Shown one piece after another: positions 1-7,882 of a DNA stretch of 64,000 nucleotides. The position numbers were made by a program, and so were the translations under genes. Under the pieces are notes generated by a model that worked only from the letters and a program-made list of their open reading frames with translations, was not told the origin of the DNA and searched no databases. The DNA comes from Deltaproteobacteria bacterium (GTDB lineage Bacteria > Bdellovibrionota_B > Oligoflexia > Oligoflexales > CAIYRB01), in the NCBI GenBank assembly GCA_016874735.1, contig VGTI01000017.1, positions 1-64,000 on the forward strand, written 5' to 3'. Positions within the stretch are counted from its first letter, which is position 1. Each line of letters begins with the position of its first letter.

Positions 1-36
1 AGCAGTAGAGGTAAAATTAGAGGACAGGGGGTCACC

Positions 37-813
37 GTGAAGGTGCTTGGTAAAGGACCGCGTGCGGGCTTTGGCTTGAGCGTCGTGTTACTGGCGAGCT
101 TATTTAGTACGGGTTGCCTGGTAGAGAAAGAACGCAACCCCGGAGCTAAAGCCGCCCAGCGCGCCGCTGAACAGCGGCGTTTACTTGTGGAACAAGCTCC
201 GGCTCCGGCGGAAGCGCAAGTCATGAAAGCGTCGGGTACGCTGCGAGCAGCGTCAGGCGACCGGACGATATTAGCACTTGTAAGGCCCCAAGATCCGCCC
301 AGCGCAGCCGATCAGATCGTAGCCACCCTTGAGCCCTTGCTGCCGACAGGTTTTGACTGCACGAGGCAAATAGCCAAAAGAATCATCGATCACTCCAGCG
401 GGGACACTGAGATAGCGGGCCCGATTCTGGACGTTATCAACGGTCTTCAGGGTGCCGCATCGCGACTCCCGGTGCTATACAGGGAGACCTTTGAAATCGA
501 TGCAGGTGAAGTAAAAATGGAAGACCTGCTTCCAGGTGAATATCGACTGCAACTCGACTTAATCAATGGGCAGACTAGCCGCATCTACCAACGAGGTGTC
601 AGCTACATCACGATCATTGGTGGGACTAAAGCCGAAGCAAAGGTGGAATTTCAGCCGATCGGAGTGATCACCCCAGAGGACAGCAGCGATCATGCTGGGA
701 GTGAGTCAGCACTGAAGCCATATTCTGAACTTTGCCCTTATGGTCGCACGAAGAACACAACTAAGCTCTATCGGCCGCAGTACGTCGACTCTGTTGTGGT
801 GTCAGAAGGCTAA
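37..813 (+). CDS. Orphan outer-envelope lipoprotein with C-terminal beta-like domain
   Basis: A 258-aa predicted lipoprotein. The GTG start is preceded by an AGGACAGGGGG Shine-Dalgarno stretch. A basic N-terminus and hydrophobic core end at FSTGC (Cys27), a usable though non-ideal lipobox. A charged, Ala/Gln/Glu-rich linker follows, then a C-terminal stretch with the pattern LPGEYRLQLDLING and alternating hydrophobic residues, suggesting a beta-sandwich. The same layout (lipobox, linker, L-P-G-x-Y strand pair ending in a K-A/V-x-V-E/K-F/L strand) recurs in the two lipoproteins at 42047-43006 and 43329-44345, so a distant family link is plausible. Function unknown. It converges with galK and the two coding regions overlap by 4 bp. 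Confident that it is a gene; family assignment is inference. Confidence 0.75.
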   Translation: MKVLGKGPRAGFGLSVVLLASLFSTGCLVEKERNPGAKAAQRAAEQRRLLVEQAPAPAEAQVMKASGTLRAASGDRTILALVRPQDPPSAADQIVATLEPLLPTGFDCTRQIAKRIIDHSSGDTEIAGPILDVINGLQGAASRLPVLYRETFEIDAGEVKMEDLLPGEYRLQLDLINGQTSRIYQRGVSYITIIGGTKAEAKVEFQPIGVITPEDSSDHAGSESALKPYSELCPYGRTKNTTKLYRPQYVDSVVVSEG

Positions 814-1901
814 GTGGTCGGCACCAAAACAGTGGGCAGCAGGCCCGAGCGCTCAGCGAAGCGGCGTGCTATGCGATCTGCAGCGGCGCGAGCCCCCATC
901 GAACTGGACAAGGCAACAATCGAGCCGCCAAATCCGCCGCCGGTAAGGCGAGCACCAAAAACGTCGGGATCAGCGCAGGCTATCTCCACCAAAATATCAA
1001 TCTCAGGTGTGGAGACCTCGAAATCATCGCGCATGGAGACGTGCGACTCCTTAAAGAGCGATCCCAACCTGGGGAGATCGCCAGCTTGCAGTGCCGTCAC
1101 GGCAGCCTGAACACGGGCATTTTCTGTAATGACGTGGCGCGCTCTTTTGATCAAGTGTGGTGGGAGCATGGCAAGTTTACTTGTGTGATCGATGCCAATA
1201 TCGCGTAATGCTCTGACTCCCATGATACGAGCGCTCTCCTCACATGCAGCGCGGCGCTCGCTGTAACCGCCGCCGATATTACTGTGTTTGATGCTGGAAT
1301 TGATCACAATAAGCCCAGCAGATTTCGGCATTGCAATCAGTTTATACTCGAGTGATCTCGTGTCGAGGAAGAGAACTTGACCCGGTGTCGCTAGGGCAAC
1401 AGCCATCTGATCCATGATTCCTACATGGGCACCGACGAATTCATTTTCGACCCGTTGAGCAAGTAAGGCGATGGCGGTGTCCTTGAGCTCAAGACTAAAA
1501 GCCAGGCGCAGGGCTTTAATCAGCCCTACAATGAGGGCTGCGCTGGACGATAATCCGGCACCTGTCGGCACAGTTGACTCAATAAAAACATCGAAACCCG
1601 TCACGCGGCGGCCAGTGCTGGCTAAAACTTGGGTCACTCCTTGAACATAATCAATCCAAGTGTTGTGGCGGATCTCGTCACCAAGCATAAAACTAAGCAC
1701 ACCTGATTCTGCCATGTTTTTACTGGCGACTCGCACGCGCGAACCGCCGCGGGCTGATAGTGAAATTTTCGTGGTTTGAGGAATAACAGTAGGTAGGACA
1801 AAGCCTTCGTTGTAGTCCGTGTGTTCCCCGATCAGGTTGACACGACCAGGCGTACTGATGACAATATTTGGCGAAGTATTGAAAGTGACTTCAAATGACA
1901 T
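810..1901 (-). CDS. galK: Galactokinase
   Basis: Phosphorylates alpha-D-galactose to galactose-1-phosphate with ATP in the cytoplasm (Leloir pathway). At 363 aa it is close to the usual bacterial length. Visible motifs are the galactokinase signature PGRVNLIGEHTDYNEGF at residues 18-34, the GHMP ATP-binding loop VPTGAGLSSSAAL at 111-123, the catalytic-base segment GIMDQ (Asp164), and the C-terminal glycine-rich motif LTGGGFGGS near 320. The start overlaps the galT stop as TAATG, so the two are probably translationally coupled and co-transcribed. The 3' end overlaps the preceding convergent gene by 4 bp. No galE or galM is visible nearby. Confidence 0.97.
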   Translation of the reverse strand: MSFEVTFNTSPNIVISTPGRVNLIGEHTDYNEGFVLPTVIPQTTKISLSARGGSRVRVASKNMAESGVLSFMLGDEIRHNTWIDYVQGVTQVLASTGRRVTGFDVFIESTVPTGAGLSSSAALIVGLIKALRLAFSLELKDTAIALLAQRVENEFVGAHVGIMDQMAVALATPGQVLFLDTRSLEYKLIAMPKSAGLIVINSSIKHSNIGGGYSERRAACEESARIMGVRALRDIGIDHTSKLAMLPPHLIKRARHVITENARVQAAVTALQAGDLPRLGSLFKESHVSMRDDFEVSTPEIDILVEIACADPDVFGARLTGGGFGGSIVALSSSMGARAAADRIARRFAERSGLLPTVLVPTT

Positions 1902-3001
1902 TACCGACTCTCCTCAGGGCTAAAGTGAATCACGACGTCGCGTAGCTCTTTAGCCTTAGCCTCAGGAAGGCTATCCGCAGCAAAAAAACCTGCGCCGATT
2001 TCCGTGCCGGCTAAGTACTTCAATTTATTAGATGTCCGGTACGGAGGATAAATCTCAAAGTGAACATGCGCCTCGGGATGAGGTGTTCCATCCGTGGGCG
2101 CTTGGTGGAGCACCATCAAATAGGGAAACGGTCGATTCCACAGCGCATCAAATTTCTTCAGCACGGTCTTGAGAGCCAAGGCGAGGTCACGTCTCTCACC
2201 GTGATCCATCTCAGCAAGTGATGCGACGGGCCGCTTTGGTGCAATCCAGATTTCGTAGGCGTATCTGGCACAGATTGGGACAAAAGCGACGGCGTGTTCA
2301 CCCTCAAAAATAATTCTTTCGCCCTCTTTGATTTCAGTTTTGATCATATCCTCAAGCAGTCCAGATCCGTGCTGTTGCCAGTAGGCCTGCATCTGTTCAA
2401 GTTCCCGTTGAGGTATTGGTGGAACGACAGGATAAGCATAAATTTGTCCGTGGGGATGATGCAGCGTAACACCAACCTCAACCCCACGGTTCTCAAATGG
2501 CATTACGTAGTTGATGTTGGGATCCCGGCCTAGCTCCTTACAGCGCTCGCCCCACACTTGCAGAAGTAGGTCAATATGACTCAGCTGTAAACTTGCAAGA
2601 GATGTTTTGGGGTCCTGCGTGAACACGACCACCTCGCAAGCGCCAAGAGCGGGTCGGGTCGGCACATTCAGAGCGGGGGCATCGTGAGATTCGAGGCTTA
2701 GCGATGGGAACAGATTATCAAAAACTGCAACTTCATAATCACCCAGAGGCAGTTCTGTTGGGAAATTGGGATCATTACTGGGAGTAAGAGGACTGTACTC
2801 AGCTGGAGGTAGGAAGGTCCGATCCTGCCTATGAGTAGCGTAGGTCACCCATTCACCGCGCAGCGGGTGCCATCTTAAATGCGGATTTGCGGCACTTTTT
2901 GTGGGAATCGGAGACGGACCATGGGTCACAGGCTCCATAGGATGGCGCGCATAAAGAATCAGTTTACGTCCGTCGATCTTAGTGAGTTGCTGCCGGTACA
3001 T
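1901..3001 (-). CDS. galT: Galactose-1-phosphate uridylyltransferase
   Basis: Exchanges UMP between UDP-glucose and galactose-1-phosphate. The active-site motif [11 protein letters not shown] is present with nucleophilic histidine near residue 184. Other conserved segments are [14 protein letters not shown] near the N-terminus, [18 protein letters not shown], and [11 protein letters not shown] near the C-terminus. The N-terminal Zn-binding CxxC of the E. coli enzyme is missing (the matching region reads SPLTP), as in several GalT homologues. I chose ATG 3001. An in-frame TTG at 3019 would add six residues but has no ribosome binding site. First gene of a galT-galK pair, divergent from the glycosidase gene. 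Confidence 0.96.
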   Translation of the reverse strand: MYRQQLTKIDGRKLILYARHPMEPVTHGPSPIPTKSAANPHLRWHPLRGEWVTYATHRQDRTFLPPAEYSPLTPSNDPNFPTELPLGDYEVAVFDNLFPSLSLESHDAPALNVPTRPALGACEVVVFTQDPKTSLASLQLSHIDLLLQVWGERCKELGRDPNINYVMPFENRGVEVGVTLHHPHGQIYAYPVVPPIPQRELEQMQAYWQQHGSGLLEDMIKTEIKEGERIIFEGEHAVAFVPICARYAYEIWIAPKRPVASLAEMDHGERRDLALALKTVLKKFDALWNRPFPYLMVLHQAPTDGTPHPEAHVHFEIYPPYRTSNKLKYLAGTEIGAGFFAADSLPEAKAKELRDVVIHFSPEESR

Positions 3002-3011
3002 GTTAAACTCA

Positions 3012-3107
3012 GAGTCCAAAGTTAAAGCGACAAGCCACCCAACTACCAGTGGCTATAGCTCTCACAATATCATCGCTTTAACGTAGGTTAAACTACACAT
3101 TGGACTC
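3012..3107. promoter_or_regulatory. Nested inverted repeats between galT and the divergent glycosidase gene
   Basis: Three perfect inverted repeats lie inside one another. The outer pair is GAGTCCAA (3012-3019) with TTGGACTC (3100-3107). The middle pair is GTTAAAGCGA (3021-3030) with TCGCTTTAAC (3073-3082). The inner pair is AGCCAC (3033-3038) with GTGGCT (3049-3054). A near-palindrome GTAGGTTAAACTAC sits at 3083-3096. The block starts 10 nt from the galT ATG. It could be paired operator sites for a regulator of both divergent units, or a folded leader RNA for galTK. Seen directly; the role is inference. Confidence 0.5.
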
Positions 3108-3147
3108 ATGATTACTGTTTGTTGCCACCCTCGCGGAGGATCTGATT

Positions 3148-4689
3148 ATGCCAAGTCGTTACCTCTTAGCGCTCACATTCTTGACCATGGCTTCGAGTCC
3201 CTCCTGGGCGCGGGATACGATGCCCAATGGATTTCTGCTTGGGACGGCGATTGCCGGTTTTCAGGTTGATATGGGATGTCCGACGATTGCGCCTGAGGAG
3301 TGCGAGGATCGTCATTCCGATTGGTACGAATATATAACCTCACCCTGGACGAGGTTAAACCCAAGTCTTTTTATGAAGGGTGATCCTACCTCACGGGGAC
3401 CGGGTTTTTATGAAACCTACCGTGACGATCTCTATCGTGCCGGAAAGGAATTAGGTTCAAACGCTATCCGGATTTCCATCGAGTGGAGTCGTCTCTTCCC
3501 TGAGTCTACTACCGGTGTCGATGACTTTGTGGCTTTAAGACAATTAGCATCGTCCGCAGCGCTGGACTATTATCACAATCTCATTGGAGCGATCCGTGCT
3601 CAGGGGATGGTTCCGTTCGTCACTTTGAACCACTACACGCTACCAAAGTGGATCCACAGTGCAATCGACTGTAACATCCACCTACTTCGCTGCCAGCACA
3701 AAGGGTGGGTGGACCCAGCCCGCATCATACCTGAGATCTCGAAGTATGCGGGGTTCGTTGCCCGGGAATTTGGACAGGACGTCGACTATTGGCTGACCTT
3801 AAACGAGCCTTTCTCGGCGGTGGTATTACCCAGCTACCTTTTGCCCACTCCAGAGCGTACAAATCCGCCCGGATTATACCTGCAAATTGATGCTGCAAAG
3901 ACTGCCAATGCAACGATGATCGAAGCGCATGCCAAGATGTATGATGCTATCAAGGAGGCGGACGTCTCAAGTGGTGAACCTGGCGGTAGGCCGGCGGAGG
4001 TTGGCATTGCCTATTCGTTTTTTGCAATTAGGCCAGCTACGTCTCATCCCATCGATCAGAGGGTGGCAGCCAACCTCAAATATCTGATGCATGATCAGTT
4101 CCTTGATGCCTTAATTTATGGTCGGTTCGATCCTGATTGGTCGGGGCGTACCATCGAGCGCCCCGATTTAGCGAGGCATTTGGACTTCATAGGTATCAAC
4201 TATTATGTCCGTTTAACGCCGCCTAAGTTGTCCTTGGGTAGCGTGAACCCTATTGATCACTTGCTTTTAGCTAATCCGATCGATGCCGTATTTGATCGCG
4301 ATGCTCCCGATGGCCTAACGCAGGTCCTGATGGAGCAATCCCGCTACGGCTTGCCTTTGTATGTGACAGAGACAGGTACAGATGCGATCAGGGATCAAGA
4401 AAGACCACGCCGCTGGCTGCTTGGTACTCTTGCCGCAACTCACGCTGCCATTGAGCGCGGAGTTGATGTTCGGGGTTATTTTTATTGGACCTTGATGGAT
4501 AACTACGAGTGGAACCACGGTATGGATAGTCGGTTTGGACTCTTTAGTGTCGATCCCATGGATCAGTCGAAAAGGCGCGTTCCGCGGTCGGCAGTTGATG
4601 CATTCAGCTTCATCAGTCAGACACGCCTGTGGCCTGATGCTTGTCCACCAAGCCAACCGTGTCTAGAATCTGGCACCAATGTTAAATAA
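3148..4689 (+). CDS. Exported glycoside hydrolase family 1 beta-glycosidase
   Basis: Retaining beta-glycosidase of family GH1 (beta-glucosidase/beta-galactosidase type), 513 aa. The acid/base motif TLNEPFS has Glu220. The nucleophile motif YVTETGTD has Glu408, with ETG in place of the usual ENG. Conserved GH1 blocks RISIEWSRLFPE, DFIGINYY and YWTLMDNYEWNHG are present. An N-terminal signal peptide of about 21 residues ends SPSWA, and there are several cysteines in the mature part, so it probably acts in the periplasm or outside; many GH1 enzymes are cytoplasmic. Divergent from galT-galK, so release of galactose or glucose from beta-galactosides feeding GalK/GalT is a reasonable guess. Its end overlaps the convergent TamA-like gene by 27 bp. 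Confidence 0.9.
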   Translation: MPSRYLLALTFLTMASSPSWARDTMPNGFLLGTAIAGFQVDMGCPTIAPEECEDRHSDWYEYITSPWTRLNPSLFMKGDPTSRGPGFYETYRDDLYRAGKELGSNAIRISIEWSRLFPESTTGVDDFVALRQLASSAALDYYHNLIGAIRAQGMVPFVTLNHYTLPKWIHSAIDCNIHLLRCQHKGWVDPARIIPEISKYAGFVAREFGQDVDYWLTLNEPFSAVVLPSYLLPTPERTNPPGLYLQIDAAKTANATMIEAHAKMYDAIKEADVSSGEPGGRPAEVGIAYSFFAIRPATSHPIDQRVAANLKYLMHDQFLDALIYGRFDPDWSGRTIERPDLARHLDFIGINYYVRLTPPKLSLGSVNPIDHLLLANPIDAVFDRDAPDGLTQVLMEQSRYGLPLYVTETGTDAIRDQERPRRWLLGTLAATHAAIERGVDVRGYFYWTLMDNYEWNHGMDSRFGLFSVDPMDQSKRRVPRSAVDAFSFISQTRLWPDACPPSQPCLESGTNVK

Positions 4690-7650
4690 AAACTCTCCGC
4701 GCGTGATCCAGTGACCGGTCTGCCTCGCGCGTTTATTGCATAGACGCGGATCGTCACGGCAGCTTTGTGTTTTGGGCTCCCGCCAGGGAAGCCCATATGT
4801 GATGTTAATCGCACCTAAAGCCGTCAAGAAGTCTAACGATCCGCCGTAAGAATAGTAGTTTCGTGTCCAGATGTATCCGGGGTGTCGCAGGAGATCGCCA
4901 AAATCATAGGCGAAGTTATCTTCCACCGTTCGAACGGGTGCCGGACTATAATTTTGGCAATTAGGGTGTGAGGCAATATTAGGATCAGTTACGGGACCGC
5001 TATATTCATCTTTGAACCGACTCATTTGCTCACGCGAAAGAAAGACGGTGCCACTATCGACAAATGCTGTCGCTGCCCAAGCATCACTGAACTTGTGGCG
5101 TAATTCACTCTTTATAGACAGTCGATTGCTCCCAAAAAGAGCGTTAGTTGTATAAGAGACCCTGCAGGTGGAGCCGTCGTCGGTAAACACCGGAGCTCTT
5201 ACAAGGGGGCCCAGACTGGCTATAGGAAACCCGCGTACGGTATCATCCCCAGATGAGAGGCGTTCCTGCTGCGGCAAAATCCCACGCCGTTGGCCCTTGC
5301 GTTGGATGTCTTCATACCCAGTGGCATAGGTGCCGAGTGCAAATACGGTATCTTTACCTAGTTCTAAATACTTTCCCAGACCCAGATCCCATTTAAAATA
5401 CCGGACGTTGCCATTCAGCTCGTAGCGCGCCCAGGAAATTTCTGCATTGGCAACGTATCCGCCGGTCGGAAAGCGGAGATTATCACGACGGTCTACGTTG
5501 TACCTAAAACCAACGGAGCCCACTTGCTCATCGGGTGCCACGAGAGTTGCGAGTTGGAATTGAGAACCTTCGGTATTGGCGACCTTTTGGCCATAAAAAA
5601 CCGAGACAAAGCTGTTGGGCAAAAGGCGGCGGAATCGATGCTTCAGCTCTAGCTCGCCGGCATAGCTCAGTGTCCAGAGTTCACCATTCCAGAAAGCCTC
5701 TTGCCGCGCGCGGATGATGCCGTCGATGGGGATATCAAAAATAAATGGTTCGGTGTAGCCCACTCCTAGTTTTCGCCCGAACAGAGTCTTTGGGCCGATC
5801 GCATATTGATTGCGTTCCTGGCTGATAGATCCCCTAATCGAGGCCTGGCGTCCGACGCCGCCAATATTGTTATAGGCAGCTTCGGCCTCGTAGTTCCAGC
5901 CGCGAATGAGACTCCATCCTGGGCCGTAATTTACGGTGCCAGGGCGCCCTTCTCGGATGTCGATATTGATGTCGAGCTCGGCTTCCTTCTCAGCAATCGC
6001 GTTACGATCTGCAGGTACAATTTGCACTGACCTGAATATGCCGAGCCGACTTAGCGCCTGCCTTGTGTTGGTGATGAGATCTGGATCATACCAGTCTCCT
6101 GGGTGAAAAAGGAGTTCGCGACGCACAACCTTCTCGTCGGTGCGCGTAATGCCCACGATGTTAATATCGCCGAATTTAACGCGCTGACCCTCGTTAATAC
6201 GGATGTAGAGATCAAGTCTCTGCGTTTTTTTCGCCTCAACGAGTTTAAGCTCGATTTGCACGTCGCTATAGAGATAGCCCTTGCCGACGTAAGTGGCTCG
6301 CAGCTTTTGCTGGAAGTCAAGAAGCTTTGACCGATCGATAGGCGTATCACGCTTGATACTCAATAGTGCCAGGATTTCCCCGTCATTGATGGCCTTGTTC
6401 CCACTGATGTAGATATCATTTAGGACTCGCATCATGCCTTCGGTCACAGAGATCGTTAGTCTAACGGTCGCAGTCTCTTTATCCCTTTGGCCCGTGCCGG
6501 GATCGTGGATATCGACGTCCCAATATCCTTCCTGCTGGTATTTATATTTGAGCGCGGCAATTCCCTGCTGAATTTCTTCGTAATTATACGGCTGGGAGCT
6601 TTGCCAGAGTCGATCGACACCCATGATCTCTTGGGCCTGTTTTGCGTTAAAAAAATTGATGCCCTCAAATTGGACACTCTTTAATAAATACTGCCGGCCT
6701 GGAGTGACGTGATAAACATAAGTGATCGTTCCTTCATCCTCGGTTAAGGTAGTGGGACCTTTCACCTCTATGTCTAGATAGCCTAGGTTGCGATACCTCC
6801 GGCTAAGCTCGGCCTTCATGGCGTCAGGACTAACAACATTGGGATCAAAATTGGTCAATTCGTCGTCTTCAAAAAGCTGATCCAAAATGAACCGTCGTGA
6901 ATCGTCAATAATCTGGTAACGAATCCGACGCCCAAGATCGCCTTTGATATCCACCGTTGCGGTAGCTGCGGCCGCGTGCAGGACTATAGACGCTGGCTCT
7001 AAGCGCGCCTGGCTATAGCCCAGGTCTCGTAATTGGGTCTCGAAATCACCGACTGAAGTTTCGATGAGTTCGAGATCGCAAGCATCACCAGCGCGTAGGT
7101 CGGGTTTCAGACCGCCGGGTAACGCAAAGTTAAGGTTGACGCGATCGATGATACAGGGAATTCCCTCGTCAATATGAACATCATAAACAGTGCCCTCTTG
7201 GTTCGTGGATGTGCTAAGCGTAGTTTTGGCCCAGGGATAGCCATGCCGCACTAGATAGCGCTGGACGATATCAACGAGCTTTTGGCGTGACTCTGGTGAA
7301 TCAACTTGTCCCACGAAACTTTGGACTGCAGCGTAGACCTGCTGCGCCATCATCCTGGCTGTAATATGAATCGAAAGGTCCGCGATTAAGGTTGCTGACT
7401 TGCCTCGAATAGTCCATACGCCTTGGTCAAGGTACGCTTCGACCTGAAGCATGGGGTGTCGTCGACCAATGTCGACGATCAAAGACTCTAAATCGTTGGC
7501 GTTATTGATCAAGGGGTGACGCTCTGCCAGGCGCTCACTCGTAGAGGGAGGTAGCAAGTTTGGTACGGCGCGCCAAGTAGCAGCCACTAATGGTTGTGCA
7601 TCAACCAGTAGTAGGCTGAGCCAGGCGACGAGAATTAAGTGTACGCGCAA
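4663..7650 (-). CDS. tamA: TamA/BamA-family outer-membrane protein with long POTRA array
   Basis: Omp85-superfamily outer-membrane beta-barrel, about 995 aa against roughly 580 for E. coli TamA and 810 for BamA. The signal peptide is MRVHLILVAWLSLLL and on. The N-terminal half carries five or six POTRA-like repeats, each closing with a strand and an EG/PG turn: HIDEGIP, YHVTPGRQY, ISVTEGMM, IRINEGQRVKFG and IDIREGRPG. The C-terminal barrel ends in phenylalanine (FNIGARF), the usual outer-membrane signal. The TTG at 7650 has AAAGG upstream and leads straight into the signal peptide; TTG 7692 would add 14 residues. A large TamB lies 6 kb away on the same strand, so TamA is the better name, but a BamA-type role is not excluded. 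Confidence 0.8.
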   Translation of the reverse strand: MRVHLILVAWLSLLLVDAQPLVAATWRAVPNLLPPSTSERLAERHPLINNANDLESLIVDIGRRHPMLQVEAYLDQGVWTIRGKSATLIADLSIHITARMMAQQVYAAVQSFVGQVDSPESRQKLVDIVQRYLVRHGYPWAKTTLSTSTNQEGTVYDVHIDEGIPCIIDRVNLNFALPGGLKPDLRAGDACDLELIETSVGDFETQLRDLGYSQARLEPASIVLHAAAATATVDIKGDLGRRIRYQIIDDSRRFILDQLFEDDELTNFDPNVVSPDAMKAELSRRYRNLGYLDIEVKGPTTLTEDEGTITYVYHVTPGRQYLLKSVQFEGINFFNAKQAQEIMGVDRLWQSSQPYNYEEIQQGIAALKYKYQQEGYWDVDIHDPGTGQRDKETATVRLTISVTEGMMRVLNDIYISGNKAINDGEILALLSIKRDTPIDRSKLLDFQQKLRATYVGKGYLYSDVQIELKLVEAKKTQRLDLYIRINEGQRVKFGDINIVGITRTDEKVVRRELLFHPGDWYDPDLITNTRQALSRLGIFRSVQIVPADRNAIAEKEAELDINIDIREGRPGTVNYGPGWSLIRGWNYEAEAAYNNIGGVGRQASIRGSISQERNQYAIGPKTLFGRKLGVGYTEPFIFDIPIDGIIRARQEAFWNGELWTLSYAGELELKHRFRRLLPNSFVSVFYGQKVANTEGSQFQLATLVAPDEQVGSVGFRYNVDRRDNLRFPTGGYVANAEISWARYELNGNVRYFKWDLGLGKYLELGKDTVFALGTYATGYEDIQRKGQRRGILPQQERLSSGDDTVRGFPIASLGPLVRAPVFTDDGSTCRVSYTTNALFGSNRLSIKSELRHKFSDAWAATAFVDSGTVFLSREQMSRFKDEYSGPVTDPNIASHPNCQNYSPAPVRTVEDNFAYDFGDLLRHPGYIWTRNYYSYGGSLDFLTALGAINITYGLPWREPKTQSCRDDPRLCNKRARQTGHWITRGEFLFNIGARF

Positions 7651-7882
7651 CGCAAATCGCCTTTCGCCGTTATCGCTGCAATAAAACACCAAGTTTTAAC
7701 AATACATTTTTATGTCTTAGGTGTGAACAATCAGCTCTCTTGGTAAGAGCCAAAAAAGTTCGATAAAATCGCAATAAATTCAGTGACGCACGCTTTTGCC
7801 GCGCAATAATTACCGTCTAGTTGCTCCGGTGAAAAATGCTAAAATAATAGGTACAAACCAACTCAAATCCTGGAATGCACCG

